Origin: Niastella koreensis GR20-10
GTDB lineage: Bacteria > Bacteroidota > Bacteroidia > Chitinophagales > Chitinophagaceae
Length of the DNA stretch: 64,000 bases
Direction: 5' to 3'
Assembly (NCBI RefSeq): GCF_000246855.1
Contig: NC_016609.1
Span: 5,220,744 to 5,284,743 of the forward strand
The translations under genes and the position numbers were made by a program. Below the pieces are notes generated by a model that was given only the letters and a program-made list of their open reading frames with translations, was not told where the DNA came from and did not search any database. This document shows positions 25,876 through 34,643 of the stretch, piece by piece; within the stretch, counting starts at the first letter, position 1, and each line of letters opens with the position of its first letter.

Positions 25876-26834
25876 AGAAATTAGTTTCCGTATTCATTTT
25901 AGTAATTATTATCGGCAGCGGTTTTGCCCAAACAGTAAAAGTAAATGGCGCGTTGAAAGTAGTGGGTACAAAACTGGTGAATGAAAAAGGACAGCCAATC
26001 ATTTTGCGGGGCATGAGTTTGGGCTGGCACAACTGGTGGCCACGGTTTTACAATGCCGGCGCCATCAACTGGCTGCAAAAAGACTGGGGCTGTACAGTTA
26101 TCCGTGCAGCCATCGGCGTTGAACCTGACAGCGGGTATATAAAATATCCTGACTGGGGAATGGAAAAAGCAAAAACTGCGATCGATGCCGCTATAAAAGA
26201 CGGAATTTATATTATCGTTGACTGGCACAGTCATCACATCAGGCAGGAGGAAGCCAAACAGTTCTTCACTAAAATAGCAAAGGAATACGGAAAGTATGCC
26301 AATATCATTTACGAGATCTTTAATGAACCCGCAGAGAATACCTGGCCCGAAGTAAAAGCGTATTCTATTGATCTGATAAAAACCATCCGGGCCATCGATC
26401 CGGATAATGTGATCTTAGTGGGCTCACCGCATTGGGACCAGGACGTACACATTGTTGCAGACGATCCTATCAAGGGTTATAAAAACCTGATGTATACCTT
26501 GCACTATTACGCGGACACTCACAAGCAGGAGCTGCGCGACCGAGGCGACTATGCCCTGAAAAAAGGCTTGCCCCTGTTTATCTCCGAAATGGGCGGTATG
26601 TCCCATACCGGTGATGGCCCCATCAATAATCCGGAATGGATGAAATGGATTGATTGGTCTGAAAAAAACAAGATCAGCTGGGTTAACTGGTGTGTAACGG
26701 ATAAAAAAAATGTAACCTGTTCCGTTCTTGAACCCACTGCTTCTTCAACCGGGCCCTGGAGTATGAACGATTTGCCTGACTGGGGTAAACAAACCAGGTC
26801 GCTCATTAGAAAATATAATGGGTTAAGACCATAG
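25872..26834 (+). CDS. Glycoside hydrolase family 5 endoglucanase-like enzyme
   Basis: A 320-residue secreted enzyme, signal peptide 1-19 ('MKKLVSVFILVIIIGSGFAQ'). It has one GH5 TIM barrel and no extra binding module. Visible motifs are 'PIILRGMSLGWHNWW', 'GIYIIVDWHSHH', the acid/base Glu in 'IYEIFNEPAE', 'YTLHYYADTH', the nucleophile Glu in 'PLFISEMGGM' and the C-terminal 'SWVNWCVTDKK'. Layout and length fit subfamily GH5_2 beta-1,4-glucanases. Its ATG overlaps the preceding oxidoreductase stop (ATGA), so the two are translationally coupled. No SusCD pair is attached. Confidence 0.92.
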   Translation: MKKLVSVFILVIIIGSGFAQTVKVNGALKVVGTKLVNEKGQPIILRGMSLGWHNWWPRFYNAGAINWLQKDWGCTVIRAAIGVEPDSGYIKYPDWGMEKAKTAIDAAIKDGIYIIVDWHSHHIRQEEAKQFFTKIAKEYGKYANIIYEIFNEPAENTWPEVKAYSIDLIKTIRAIDPDNVILVGSPHWDQDVHIVADDPIKGYKNLMYTLHYYADTHKQELRDRGDYALKKGLPLFISEMGGMSHTGDGPINNPEWMKWIDWSEKNKISWVNWCVTDKKNVTCSVLEPTASSTGPWSMNDLPDWGKQTRSLIRKYNGLRP

Positions 26835-26842
26835 TCAGCTAT

Positions 26843-28744
26843 TCATTGCAGCGGGTCTTCCTGCAGGGAGGCCCGTACTTCTTCCATCAGCTTATCGGGG
26901 TCCCAGGATTGATCACTTTCACCGGTCAGGTATTGCCTGTCTGATTGAATAACGCTTTCGATTTCTTCCATATACTTTCTTGCTTCCACCACATATTCAT
27001 CCGGGTTTCTTATGGCAGATAATCTTTTCAGATTGGCCTCATCATACCGGATAAAATTTCTGGCCAAACGTTGGGCGGTATATTTTCTGAAACCCATCAG
27101 GCTCATCACATCAACCCCCACGCGCAAACTGGTATCCAGCGATTCCCGGTAAATATGCAGCATCCCGGCGTTCATCAAATCATAAGCATCGTACCGGTTG
27201 GCAGCCCGCACCAGCATATGAAGATGGGGAAAATTCATTTTTACGGCCTCTATCATCTCCAGCCTTTTTTCGGGCGAACTGATGGCTATCACAATGATCT
27301 TTGCTTTGTCTGCCCCGGCAGCGTGTAAAAGATCTACCCGGGAGGCATCGCCATAAAACACTTTAAAACCCATTTTGCGCAGGGAATCCACGCGGTCAGA
27401 ATCCAGGTCAAGGTACGTAGCGGGAATCTGATTGGCTCTCAGAAAACGCCCGATGGTACTTCCAAAGTGACCAAAGCCTGCAATGATAACGGGGTGCTTT
27501 TCATCGATCTCATCGGCCGGCCGTTCTTCTTTTTCGTCTGTGCCCACCCGGGGCAGGATCAGTTTTTCGTTGAGCATAATTATCAACGGGGTTAATCCCA
27601 TAGTGATGGCAACCACGGCTGTCATTATATTGGTAGTTTCCAGCGACAGGATGCCCTGCTGAAAGGAAAACGAAAACAGCACAAAAGCAAACTCGCCTAC
27701 CTGGGTAAGACTGAAGGAGAAAATGAAATTCTGTTCGGTGCCCATTTTAAACACTTTGCCCAGCAGCAACATCACAAGCGCCTTCACCACGATCAGGATC
27801 AACACCCACATGATTATTTCCCGCAAATGCTGCCCTACCAGCCCAAAATCAATAGAGGCGCCCACCGCTATAAAAAATACACCCAGCAACAAACCCTTAA
27901 AAGGTTCTATATCGCTTTCGAGTTCATGCCGGTATTCACTGTTTGCCAGAACAACGCCCGCTAAGAATGCACCAAGGGCCGGGCTTAATCCGATCCGGCC
28001 CATCAATACGGCAATGCCTACAACGATCAGCAACGCAGTTGCCGTAAAGATCTCGCGCATATTGGTTTTGGCTACCAGCCGCAATAAGGGGCGCACGGCA
28101 ATTCTACCCACTGCAATAACCGCAGCAATAGTACCTAATACAATGGCGGCATGCAACCAGGCCGGTTGCCCGCTAACCCAGGTACCCGCATCATGCGTAT
28201 CGGTAGTGGGTTTATGTAGAATATCGGTTGTGGCCAGTAAAGGGAAAAGCGCCAGCATGGGGATCACCGCAATATCCTGGAACAACAATACCGCAAAAGC
28301 GCTTTGCCCCGCGGAGGTTCGCATCAATCCCTTCTCTCCCATGGTTTGTAATACAATGGCGGTAGATGACAAAGAAAAGATCATACCTAACGCCAATGCC
28401 TGTTGCCAGTTAAAGTGAAACAGCAAGGCAATGCCTGCTATACATACCGTGCTCACAATCACCTGTAAGCCACCCAGGCCCAGGATTGATTTCCGCAGTT
28501 TCCATAACAATTCCGGTTCCAGTTCCAGCCCAATTAAAAACAACATCATTACCACGCCAAACTCGGCGTAATGCATAATATCCTGTCCTTCGGCGCCAAC
28601 AAACCCCAACACCGAAGGCCCGATCACTACCCCCGCGATCAGGTAGCCTAATACCGAACCCAGGCCCGACTTTTTCGCCAGCGGCACAAATAACACTGCC
28701 GCACCCAGGAACACCAGGGCTTTATAAAAAAATGAATGCTCCAT
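26843..28744 (-). CDS. CPA2 cation:proton antiporter, KefB/KefC type
   Basis: A 633-residue inner-membrane protein from the ATG at 28744 ('MEHSFFYKALVFLGAAVLFV'), directly following the stop of the upstream gene. Residues about 1-390 hold 12-13 membrane helices with the CPA2 signature 'PALGAFLAGVVLANSEYRHE'. About 415-535 is the RCK/TrkA-N nucleotide-binding domain ('HPVIIAGFGHFGSTIGRFLR', 'VFYGDASRVDLLHAAGADKA'), and a short acidic tail follows. The Kef type exports potassium and is gated by glutathione adducts in enterobacteria. The neighbouring Kef-type oxidoreductase strongly supports this class. Ligands may differ, since glutathione is uncommon in Bacteroidota. Confidence 0.92.
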   Translation of the reverse strand: MEHSFFYKALVFLGAAVLFVPLAKKSGLGSVLGYLIAGVVIGPSVLGFVGAEGQDIMHYAEFGVVMMLFLIGLELEPELLWKLRKSILGLGGLQVIVSTVCIAGIALLFHFNWQQALALGMIFSLSSTAIVLQTMGEKGLMRTSAGQSAFAVLLFQDIAVIPMLALFPLLATTDILHKPTTDTHDAGTWVSGQPAWLHAAIVLGTIAAVIAVGRIAVRPLLRLVAKTNMREIFTATALLIVVGIAVLMGRIGLSPALGAFLAGVVLANSEYRHELESDIEPFKGLLLGVFFIAVGASIDFGLVGQHLREIIMWVLILIVVKALVMLLLGKVFKMGTEQNFIFSFSLTQVGEFAFVLFSFSFQQGILSLETTNIMTAVVAITMGLTPLIIMLNEKLILPRVGTDEKEERPADEIDEKHPVIIAGFGHFGSTIGRFLRANQIPATYLDLDSDRVDSLRKMGFKVFYGDASRVDLLHAAGADKAKIIVIAISSPEKRLEMIEAVKMNFPHLHMLVRAANRYDAYDLMNAGMLHIYRESLDTSLRVGVDVMSLMGFRKYTAQRLARNFIRYDEANLKRLSAIRNPDEYVVEARKYMEEIESVIQSDRQYLTGESDQSWDPDKLMEEVRASLQEDPLQ

Positions 28745-28745
28745 A

Positions 28746-29357
28746 TTATGCCAGGTTGTTTTGTGTGGTGTTTTCAATAAGATCGTTCAAACAGGAGGCC
28801 TGCATCAGCTCTTCATCTTTTAATTCCTCCTGTTGCAGCCGTTGCAGCAGCAGGCTGTATTTATGTCCATATTCGTTTATTTGTGGAAGTTCCAGTTTAT
28901 GCGTTCCTGAAACCCAGAAAGGCGGCAGGTAGGTCATGTGGCAAAGTTCTGCGGTACGTTCATATGGTTTCATTACTTCATGAATGGTGCAATGCTGGTA
29001 GCCTTCCCGCTGATAGGCGGTTAAACTTCCACCGGAGGTGATCACATTAAAAATTTTTTTGCCTTTTAATGCATAGCCGTTTTTCCCATAGGCCCAGCCA
29101 TGTTCCAGCACCAGGTCCTGCCATTGTTTTAACAATGCAGGCGCGCTGTACCAATACAACGGGTGTTGCCAGATAATGATGTCGTGCGCCAACAGCAATT
29201 CCTGTTCGCGTTTAACATCTATGTCAAAGTCGGGATAGTTTTCGTAGAGGTCGTTCAACGTTATTCCCGCCTGTTGGGGAATATAATGCAGCAGTCTTTT
29301 ATGCACGCGGCTCTTTTCCAGTACCGGATGAGCAAAAATTATCAGGATCTTCCTCAT
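28746..29357 (-). CDS. NAD(P)H-dependent oxidoreductase, KefF/KefG-like antiporter subunit
   Basis: A 203-residue flavodoxin-fold protein: 'ILIIFAHPVLEKSRVHKRLL' at the N-terminus, 'IIWQHPLYWYSAPALLKQWQ' and 'VITSGGSLTAYQREGYQH' for FMN and substrate binding. The length and motifs match the quinone-reductase-like ancillary subunits KefF and KefG that activate Kef potassium efflux. Its stop codon is one base from the antiporter start, so the two are co-translated. The pair probably detoxifies electrophiles by acidifying the cytoplasm. Confidence 0.92.
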   Translation of the reverse strand: MRKILIIFAHPVLEKSRVHKRLLHYIPQQAGITLNDLYENYPDFDIDVKREQELLLAHDIIIWQHPLYWYSAPALLKQWQDLVLEHGWAYGKNGYALKGKKIFNVITSGGSLTAYQREGYQHCTIHEVMKPYERTAELCHMTYLPPFWVSGTHKLELPQINEYGHKYSLLLQRLQQEELKDEELMQASCLNDLIENTTQNNLA

Positions 29358-29439
29358 GTACCACTGGTTTTAATTAATTCACAACTTAAACAGAAATGGA
29401 ACAATTATCTAAGGTATCACTTAAATTTAAGGTCATAAG

Positions 29440-30354
29440 ATGGAGAAACAAAAAATCAGGTGGAGCCTGCCCATATTGGGGAAACTGCTAAAGGATTCCT
29501 TTAACCGGTTGCAACAGAACGACCCGTTACGCATGGCCGGCGCTACTGCATTTTTTACCAGCTTTGCCCTGCCGCCTATTATGGTGCTCATTTTCCAGTT
29601 CTTCAGTATTTTCTTCAACAAAAAACTGGTGGGCACTGAAATGCGCAATGTACTAACGGCTTCGCTGGGGAAAGAAAATACCGAGCAATTGCGCATCACC
29701 GCCCGGGGGATGCGCAACCTGGCTCAAAACTGGTACATGGTGGTGATAGGTATTTTGTTCCTGATCTTTGTGGCCACTACTTTGTTCAAGGTTATTCGAA
29801 ACACGCTGAATGATATCTGGCATATTCGTCCCGAAAGATCTGGCTTTCTGTATGACCTTACCGTGCGGGGCCGCTCCCTCGCGATCATCCTGGTGGCCGC
29901 CATTCTTTTTATTGCCGGTGAAACCGTTGCCATAGGCCGGGAAGTAGCTGGCAAATATTTTGAGAGTTTTTGGCCGCAGGGCGGAGAATTTTTTACCGGT
30001 CTTATGAAGGAGCTCATCGGTATGCTCACTATCATCCTGTGGTTTATTGTGCTGTTCAGGTTCCTGGCCAATGCGCGGCCTTCCTGGCGGGTGGCCAGGG
30101 TTGGCGGCATCCTCACAGGCGTATTGTTTTATTTTGGCAAATCTTTTCTCTCCTATATGATGCGGCACAGCAATGCCGGTATTGTTTATGGCGCCGGCGC
30201 CGCCCTGGTATTGATCCTGCTGTTTATGTTTTATTCTTCTTTTATTTTATACTTCGGCGCCTGTTTTATAAAAGAATATGCTGCGCTTACCAATGATCCT
30301 ATTGTGCCTGCGCATAAGGCGTATGAGTACGAGTTGCAGAAGGTGGAGGAGTGA
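29440..30354 (+). CDS. YihY/virulence factor BrkB family membrane protein
   Basis: A 304-residue inner-membrane protein with about six helices. Family features are 'NDPLRMAGATAFFTSFALPP' near the start, 'LFKVIRNTLNDIWHIRPERS' in the centre and 'AGIVYGAGAALVLILLFMFY' followed by 'LYFGACFIKEYA' at the end. The function of the family is not settled; older names (RNase BN, BrkB) are not supported for most members. It is transcribed alone and its stop is followed immediately by a long composite repeat. Confidence 0.92.
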   Translation: MEKQKIRWSLPILGKLLKDSFNRLQQNDPLRMAGATAFFTSFALPPIMVLIFQFFSIFFNKKLVGTEMRNVLTASLGKENTEQLRITARGMRNLAQNWYMVVIGILFLIFVATTLFKVIRNTLNDIWHIRPERSGFLYDLTVRGRSLAIILVAAILFIAGETVAIGREVAGKYFESFWPQGGEFFTGLMKELIGMLTIILWFIVLFRFLANARPSWRVARVGGILTGVLFYFGKSFLSYMMRHSNAGIVYGAGAALVLILLFMFYSSFILYFGACFIKEYAALTNDPIVPAHKAYEYELQKVEE

Positions 30355-30357
30355 AAA

Positions 30358-30625
30358 AAGCTGCAAGCCGCAAGCTACAAGCAAATACAGGCTGAAAGCC
30401 GAAAGCCAAAAGCTCAAAACAAATACACTTCCGGTTTTAGCTTTTGCCTGTAACTTTTCGGCTTTTACCCGTTTTCTTTACTTCAACATTCGACATTCAG
30501 CGTACGACATTTTGTATTTTCTTCCTTTATCAACTCTATCAACCCTATCAACTTCCTACTTAATATCACATAACCTTCCTTTACTGTGTAAACCTGTTAA
30601 CGTGTAAACTTGTCAACTAGTTAAA
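30358..30625. repeat. Composite intergenic repeat, copy A
   Basis: About 180 bp at 30372-30552 is nearly identical to the reverse complement of 45165-45360. It has three modules. The first is GCAAGC/GAAAGCC-type words (30366-30415). The second is a conserved core ('acttccggttttagctttt', 'gcgtacgacattttgtatt'). The third is three TATCAAC words at 9-bp spacing (30528, 30537, 30546). Five GTnAAC-like hexamers at exact 8-bp spacing follow (30588 to 30620), the last overlapping the stop codon of the next gene. It separates convergent genes. Confidence 0.88.
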
Positions 30626-31685
30626 ACCTCGCCCGTTCATACTGCACCGGCCAGGCAACTTTCTCATTTAATTCATGTGCGGCAAGCAGGGGAAAATAGG
30701 GTTGCCGAAGCAGTTCACGCGCCATAATGATCAGGTCGGCATCGCCATTCGTTAAAATGGTTTCAGCCTGAATGGCTGTGGTGATCTGGCCTACGGTACC
30801 GGTGAGGATGCCGGTTTCTTTTTTAATGCGGGAAGCAAAAGGCAATTGATACGCCGGGCCAATAGTAATTTGTTGATGATGCGCCAGCCCGCCCGATGAA
30901 ACATCTATCAGGTCAATGCCTTTTTGTTTTAAAATATGAGCCAGTTGTACAGACTCATCCAGGTTCCAGCCACCATCGGCCCAGTCGCTGGCAGAGATGC
31001 GTACCAGCAACGGCAGGTCATTTGGCCAAACGGTTTGAACGCCGGCAATAATTTCCAGGAACAGGCGAATGCGGTTCTCGAACGAGCCGCCGTATTTATC
31101 AGTGCGGTGATTGCTGAGTGGTGATAGAAATTCATGCACCAGGTACCCATGCGCGCCATGGATCTCAATTACTTTAAAACCTGCGCGCAACGCACGGCTG
31201 GCCGCTGCAGTGAAGTCGCTGATGATCTTTTGAATGCCTGCTTCATCCAGCGCCACAGGCATGGGGTAATTACCGGCGAATGCAATGGCCGAAGGCGCCA
31301 CCACTTCCCAACCACCTTCCTTTTTAGAAACAATACCGCGGCCTAACCAGGGCACATTGGTGCTGGCTTTGCGGCCGGCATGCGCCAGTTGAATGCCGGG
31401 CACAGTTCCCTGTGCGGCTATAAATGAAGTGATCTGTTGTAATTTCTCCAGGTGCTCGTCTTTCCAAATGCCAAGGTCATGCGGTGAAATGCGCCCCTCT
31501 GGCGAAACAGCAGTAGCTTCTGTAATAATGAGGCCCGCTCCTCCCACTGCCCTGCTGCCCAAATGCACCAGGTGCCAGTCTGAAGCAAACCCATCAGTAC
31601 TGCTGTACTGACACATGGGCGATACGGTAATGCGGTTCTTTATTTCTATAGATCTAAGCTGTAGCGGCGTGAAGAGATGTGACAT
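30621..31685 (-). CDS. Old yellow enzyme family NADH:flavin oxidoreductase (YqjM-like)
   Basis: A 354-residue FMN enzyme from the ATG at 31685 ('MSHLFTPLQLRSIEIKNRIT'). Motifs are 'ITVSPMCQYSSTDG', with the Cys that tunes FMN in YqjM-type enzymes, 'PGIQLAHAGRKAS', the substrate-binding 'EIHGAHGYLVHEFLSPLSN', 'PLLVRISASDW' and 'DLIIMARELLRQPYFP'. The family reduces activated C=C bonds using NAD(P)H, often in electrophile detoxification. It is transcribed alone; the stop codon lies in repeat DNA. The Lrp regulator upstream is on the same strand, 82 bp away, and may be separate. Confidence 0.92.
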   Translation of the reverse strand: MSHLFTPLQLRSIEIKNRITVSPMCQYSSTDGFASDWHLVHLGSRAVGGAGLIITEATAVSPEGRISPHDLGIWKDEHLEKLQQITSFIAAQGTVPGIQLAHAGRKASTNVPWLGRGIVSKKEGGWEVVAPSAIAFAGNYPMPVALDEAGIQKIISDFTAAASRALRAGFKVIEIHGAHGYLVHEFLSPLSNHRTDKYGGSFENRIRLFLEIIAGVQTVWPNDLPLLVRISASDWADGGWNLDESVQLAHILKQKGIDLIDVSSGGLAHHQQITIGPAYQLPFASRIKKETGILTGTVGQITTAIQAETILTNGDADLIIMARELLRQPYFPLLAAHELNEKVAWPVQYERARF

Positions 31686-31766
31686 ATTCAACAAATTATG
31701 CAATAAAGATACCGCTGTTTGTGCTTCAAAAATTCTTCCGCTTCGCGGGACGCAGGAGTGGGTCTG

Positions 31767-32234
31767 CTAGATAGGATACGCCGTATCACTTTTCGCTTCA
31801 GACAAAACAAAAAAACTTTGCACGGTAGTAATATTGGGCAGGTTGGCCAGTTTGTTCCGGTAAAAATCGTGGTAAGCATCCATATCGCTGGTAGCAATAC
31901 GAAGAATAAAATCAAACGTGCCCGTCATCTGAAAACATTCCATCACCTCGGGAAAACGCGCCACTTCCTTTTCAAAAGTTGACAGGGTTTGCGCGGTATG
32001 GTCATGCAGTTGAACATGCGAGAAAGCGATGAGTCCCTTGTTTACCTTTTTTCTATCAAGCAGGGCCACGATCTTTTTTACATACCCTTCTTCCTTTAAC
32101 CGTTTAATGCGCTCATGTACCGTAGCCACAGATCTGTTCAATTCAAATGCGATCTCCTTGTTGGTAAGAGAGGCATCTTTTTGTAAAAGCCGGAGTATTT
32201 GCCAGTCGGTGGCATCCAATTCTGAATTATTCAT
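31767..32234 (-). CDS. Lrp/AsnC family transcriptional regulator
   Basis: A 155-residue regulator: N-terminal helix-turn-helix (about 8-55, 'DWQILRLLQKDASLTNKEIA', 'RSVATVHERIKRLKEEGYV') and C-terminal RAM ligand domain (about 70-150, 'VMECFQMTGTFDFILRIATS', 'LANLPNITTVQSFFVL'). The family senses amino acids or related metabolites as octamers. It is next to the old yellow enzyme gene and divergent from the cysteine desulfurase region at 32327-33659, which could be a target. That link is only positional. Confidence 0.93.
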   Translation of the reverse strand: MNNSELDATDWQILRLLQKDASLTNKEIAFELNRSVATVHERIKRLKEEGYVKKIVALLDRKKVNKGLIAFSHVQLHDHTAQTLSTFEKEVARFPEVMECFQMTGTFDFILRIATSDMDAYHDFYRNKLANLPNITTVQSFFVLSEAKSDTAYPI

Positions 32235-32326
32235 ACTGAAAAAGAATCAGGAAATAACGTTCATCAACTCAATTAACCGAATAAAATTAGGAAAATATCC
32301 GGCTTAACCATAAAATTTACGGCAAA

Positions 32327-32581
32327 ATGCCCAAGTCATTGGAAATAAGCCGGAAGTATTACAATTTTAACCCAGATTATTGCTCACTTACAGATATACA
32401 ACGGCTTTTTGATTATGATGAAAGTATAGCCAACGCTCATCTTGCAGGTAAGCCGGTAATGATTCATTATCGGCGCTGCCTGCGCGAATTGCCGGAGAAA
32501 CATTTAAAACAAATACTACGAACCAACTATGTCTTCGATCATTTACTTCGACAATGCTGCTACCACCCCTTTAGCCAATGA
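32327..32581 (+). CDS. Possible small protein upstream of and overlapping the cysteine desulfurase gene
   Basis: An 84-codon frame with a plausible soluble composition ('DIQRLFDYDESIANAHLAGK', 'CLRELPEKHLKQILRTNYVF'). It fills most of the gap after the divergent Lrp gene and overlaps the start of the desulfurase by 53 bp in another frame. I do not recognise it. The long overlap argues against it; the protein-like sequence argues for it. It could be a leader peptide coupling translation into the desulfurase gene. Confidence 0.35.
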   Translation: MPKSLEISRKYYNFNPDYCSLTDIQRLFDYDESIANAHLAGKPVMIHYRRCLRELPEKHLKQILRTNYVFDHLLRQCCYHPFSQ

Positions 32582-33659
32582 AGTGCTTGAAGTAATGCTG
32601 CCCTTCATGAAGGAAAATTTCGGCAACCCTTCTTCTTCCTATTCCGCCGGCAGAACGGCGCGGTTAGGGGTGGAAGTTGCCCGCAAAAAGGTAGCGCAAT
32701 TGTTAGGAGTAACGCCCACCACTATTTTTTTTACCAGTGGGGGAACGGAAAGCAATAATACCGCAATTGCAGCAGCGGTGCGGGACCTTGGCTGCACGCA
32801 CATCATCACCTCCCCTATCGAACACCATGCGGTGTTACATACCGTAGAACATTACAGCCATCATAATAACATCACCTTTTCCCTGGTAGCCTTAACAGAA
32901 AACGGGGAAGTAGATTATAAAGACCTCGAACAGCAATTACAAGCACAAACACAGGCTGGCAAAAAAGTACTGGTTTCCCTGATGCATGCCAATAATGAGA
33001 TCGGCACATTGTTGGAAATGTCGCATGTTGGAAAACTCTGCAGGCAACACAACGCCATTTTTCATTCAGACTGTGTTCAAACCGTAGGGCACTACCCGTT
33101 GAATTTGTCAGAAGCAGGCGTGCATTTTATCTCCGGCGCCGGTCATAAATTTCACGGACCCAAAGGCGTTGGTCTGTTGTATGTAAGCAATGAGATAAAA
33201 ATTAACCCGCTGTTATATGGTGGCGGTCAGGAACGCAATATGCGGGCCGGAACCGAAAACACCTATGGCATCGTAGGATTTGCCCGGGCACTGGAAATGG
33301 CTATGGAAGCATTCGAAAAAGAAAGCCAGTACATCAACCAGTTGAAGCAATATATGAAGGCTAAATTAACTGCGGCTATTCCCGGAGTTGGTTTTAACAG
33401 TCCTGATCATTCATTATATACGGTTTTAAGTGTTTGCATCCCGCAGTCACCCAAAACAGATTCTTTATTACTCGAACTGGATATGGCCGGCATTTGTGTA
33501 TCCAGCGGAAGCGCCTGTAGTACCGGCGAAGCTTCGCATGTGATGAAGGCGCTGCGGAAAGATAACAACAGCACTACCATCCGGTTCTCTTTCAGTAAAT
33601 TCAATACGCAGGGGGAGATAGATGTGGTTGTTACAAAATTAAAAGAACTCCTTTCGTAA
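32529..33659 (+). CDS. Cysteine desulfurase (NifS/IscS-like, aminotransferase class V)
   Basis: A 376-residue PLP enzyme that takes sulfur from cysteine for iron-sulfur or thio-cofactor synthesis. Visible residues are His100 in 'SPIEHHAVLHT', Asp181 and Gln184 in 'HSDCVQTVGH', the PLP-binding Lys207 in 'SGAGHKFHGPKG' and the active-site Cys330 in 'SSGSACSTGEASHV'. 'GGGQERNMRAGTEN' is also conserved. The length matches NifS/IscS. No IscU or SufU scaffold gene is next to it. The stop is followed by a GTYRAC array and the convergent phosphoesterase gene. Confidence 0.94.
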   Translation: MSSIIYFDNAATTPLANEVLEVMLPFMKENFGNPSSSYSAGRTARLGVEVARKKVAQLLGVTPTTIFFTSGGTESNNTAIAAAVRDLGCTHIITSPIEHHAVLHTVEHYSHHNNITFSLVALTENGEVDYKDLEQQLQAQTQAGKKVLVSLMHANNEIGTLLEMSHVGKLCRQHNAIFHSDCVQTVGHYPLNLSEAGVHFISGAGHKFHGPKGVGLLYVSNEIKINPLLYGGGQERNMRAGTENTYGIVGFARALEMAMEAFEKESQYINQLKQYMKAKLTAAIPGVGFNSPDHSLYTVLSVCIPQSPKTDSLLLELDMAGICVSSGSACSTGEASHVMKALRKDNNSTTIRFSFSKFNTQGEIDVVVTKLKELLS

Positions 33660-33674
33660 GGATATGCGAAGCAG

Positions 33675-33736
33675 GTTAACAAGTTGACACGTTGACAGGT
33701 TGACGAGTTAACTTGTTAACCTGTCAACGTGTTAAC
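33675..33736. repeat. Array of eight GTYRAC hexamers at exact 8-bp spacing
   Basis: Hexamers start at 33675, 33683, 33691, 33699, 33707, 33715, 33723 and 33731: GTTAAC, GTTGAC (three times), GTTAAC (twice), GTCAAC, GTTAAC, each separated by two variable bases. Every hexamer fits the palindrome class GTYRAC. The two halves are also roughly complementary, so the RNA could fold into a long hairpin. It fills the gap between the convergent desulfurase and phosphoesterase genes and may serve both as terminator. Confidence 0.9.
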
Positions 33737-33739
33737 TAT

Positions 33740-34642
33740 TTAATAATTCACATACCGCTCTTCAAAACTCCCATCCGCATAAAAATCAATCACGCCATAA
33801 CCTGGCGCCGTTTGCCGTCTGTTGCCTTCCCACCACGCGCCGCTTACTGCGCCGTTACAAATAAAGGTCACATCGTTGTACACCACTTTATCACGCAGGT
33901 GAATATGTCCGCTCAAACATAATTTTACATTCTTATGCTGGTAAAACAGGTCAATGATTTTTGCCGTATCAGTATGCATGTCGCCACCAAGCATGGTCCA
34001 TTTATTTACGATATGATCTTCTACCATCAGGGTGGCGGTCAAAATGGGGATATGTGACAATACACAAACGGGCATGGTAGCAGGTGTGGCTTTTAGTTCC
34101 TGTTGTAACCAGTTCATTTGCTCATCGCCCAGTTTGCCAATGTACCAGGTATTATCAATATCCAGGTGCGTACTATCGAGCACAATAAACTTCCAGCCAT
34201 TTTTTGAGAAGGAATAATAAGAGTTGCTTAATCCTAATTGTTCCAGCGAAAACTTTTTACCATACAATGCCTGGCCCTTGTCATCTTCATTCCACCAGAT
34301 ATCGTGATTGCCCAGGGCGTAGTGCATAGGAATAGAGCATTCTGCTTTAACAATGCTATGCCAAAGGTTCCATTCTGTTTTTATAGTTTCCAGGTTTTCC
34401 TTGTTCATATCAAAAACAACATCGCCGCCGTTGAGGATCAGGTCTACTCCCGGCTTTTGGTCCTGCACATGTTGTAAACAGCGGCGGAAACGCGCTGGTG
34501 CATCCCATTTATCTTTTATATGAATATCGGTGAGATGGGCTACTCGCAGCACCGGCTTTTTATTGGCTGCTTCTATGGTAACCGGTAAAGCGGACCCCAA
34601 AAGGAGTCCGCCGGTATTTTTGATCCATGATCTTCTTTGCAT
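33740..34642 (-). CDS. Calcineurin-like metallophosphoesterase, exported
   Basis: A 300-residue phosphoesterase with an N-terminal export signal ('MQRRSWIKNTGGLLLGSALP', Tat-like). The metal-binding motifs are in order: 'AHLTDIHIKDKW' (Asp and His), 'LILNGGDVVFD' (Asp), 'YALGNHDIWW' (Asn and His), 'CVLSHIP' (His) and 'LCLSGHIHLRD' (His pair). The gene begins one base after the SusD stop at 34644, so it is the last gene of the SusC-SusD unit. It probably removes phosphate from the imported compound or acts on it at the cell surface. Confidence 0.92.
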   Translation of the reverse strand: MQRRSWIKNTGGLLLGSALPVTIEAANKKPVLRVAHLTDIHIKDKWDAPARFRRCLQHVQDQKPGVDLILNGGDVVFDMNKENLETIKTEWNLWHSIVKAECSIPMHYALGNHDIWWNEDDKGQALYGKKFSLEQLGLSNSYYSFSKNGWKFIVLDSTHLDIDNTWYIGKLGDEQMNWLQQELKATPATMPVCVLSHIPILTATLMVEDHIVNKWTMLGGDMHTDTAKIIDLFYQHKNVKLCLSGHIHLRDKVVYNDVTFICNGAVSGAWWEGNRRQTAPGYGVIDFYADGSFEERYVNY

Positions 34643-34643
34643 A

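Noticed and set aside
27723-28418. Plus-strand frame of 231 codons opposite the Kef antiporter
   Set aside because: It lies fully antisense to a well-supported membrane protein; its Ser/Thr/Asn-rich sequence mirrors the antiporter codons.
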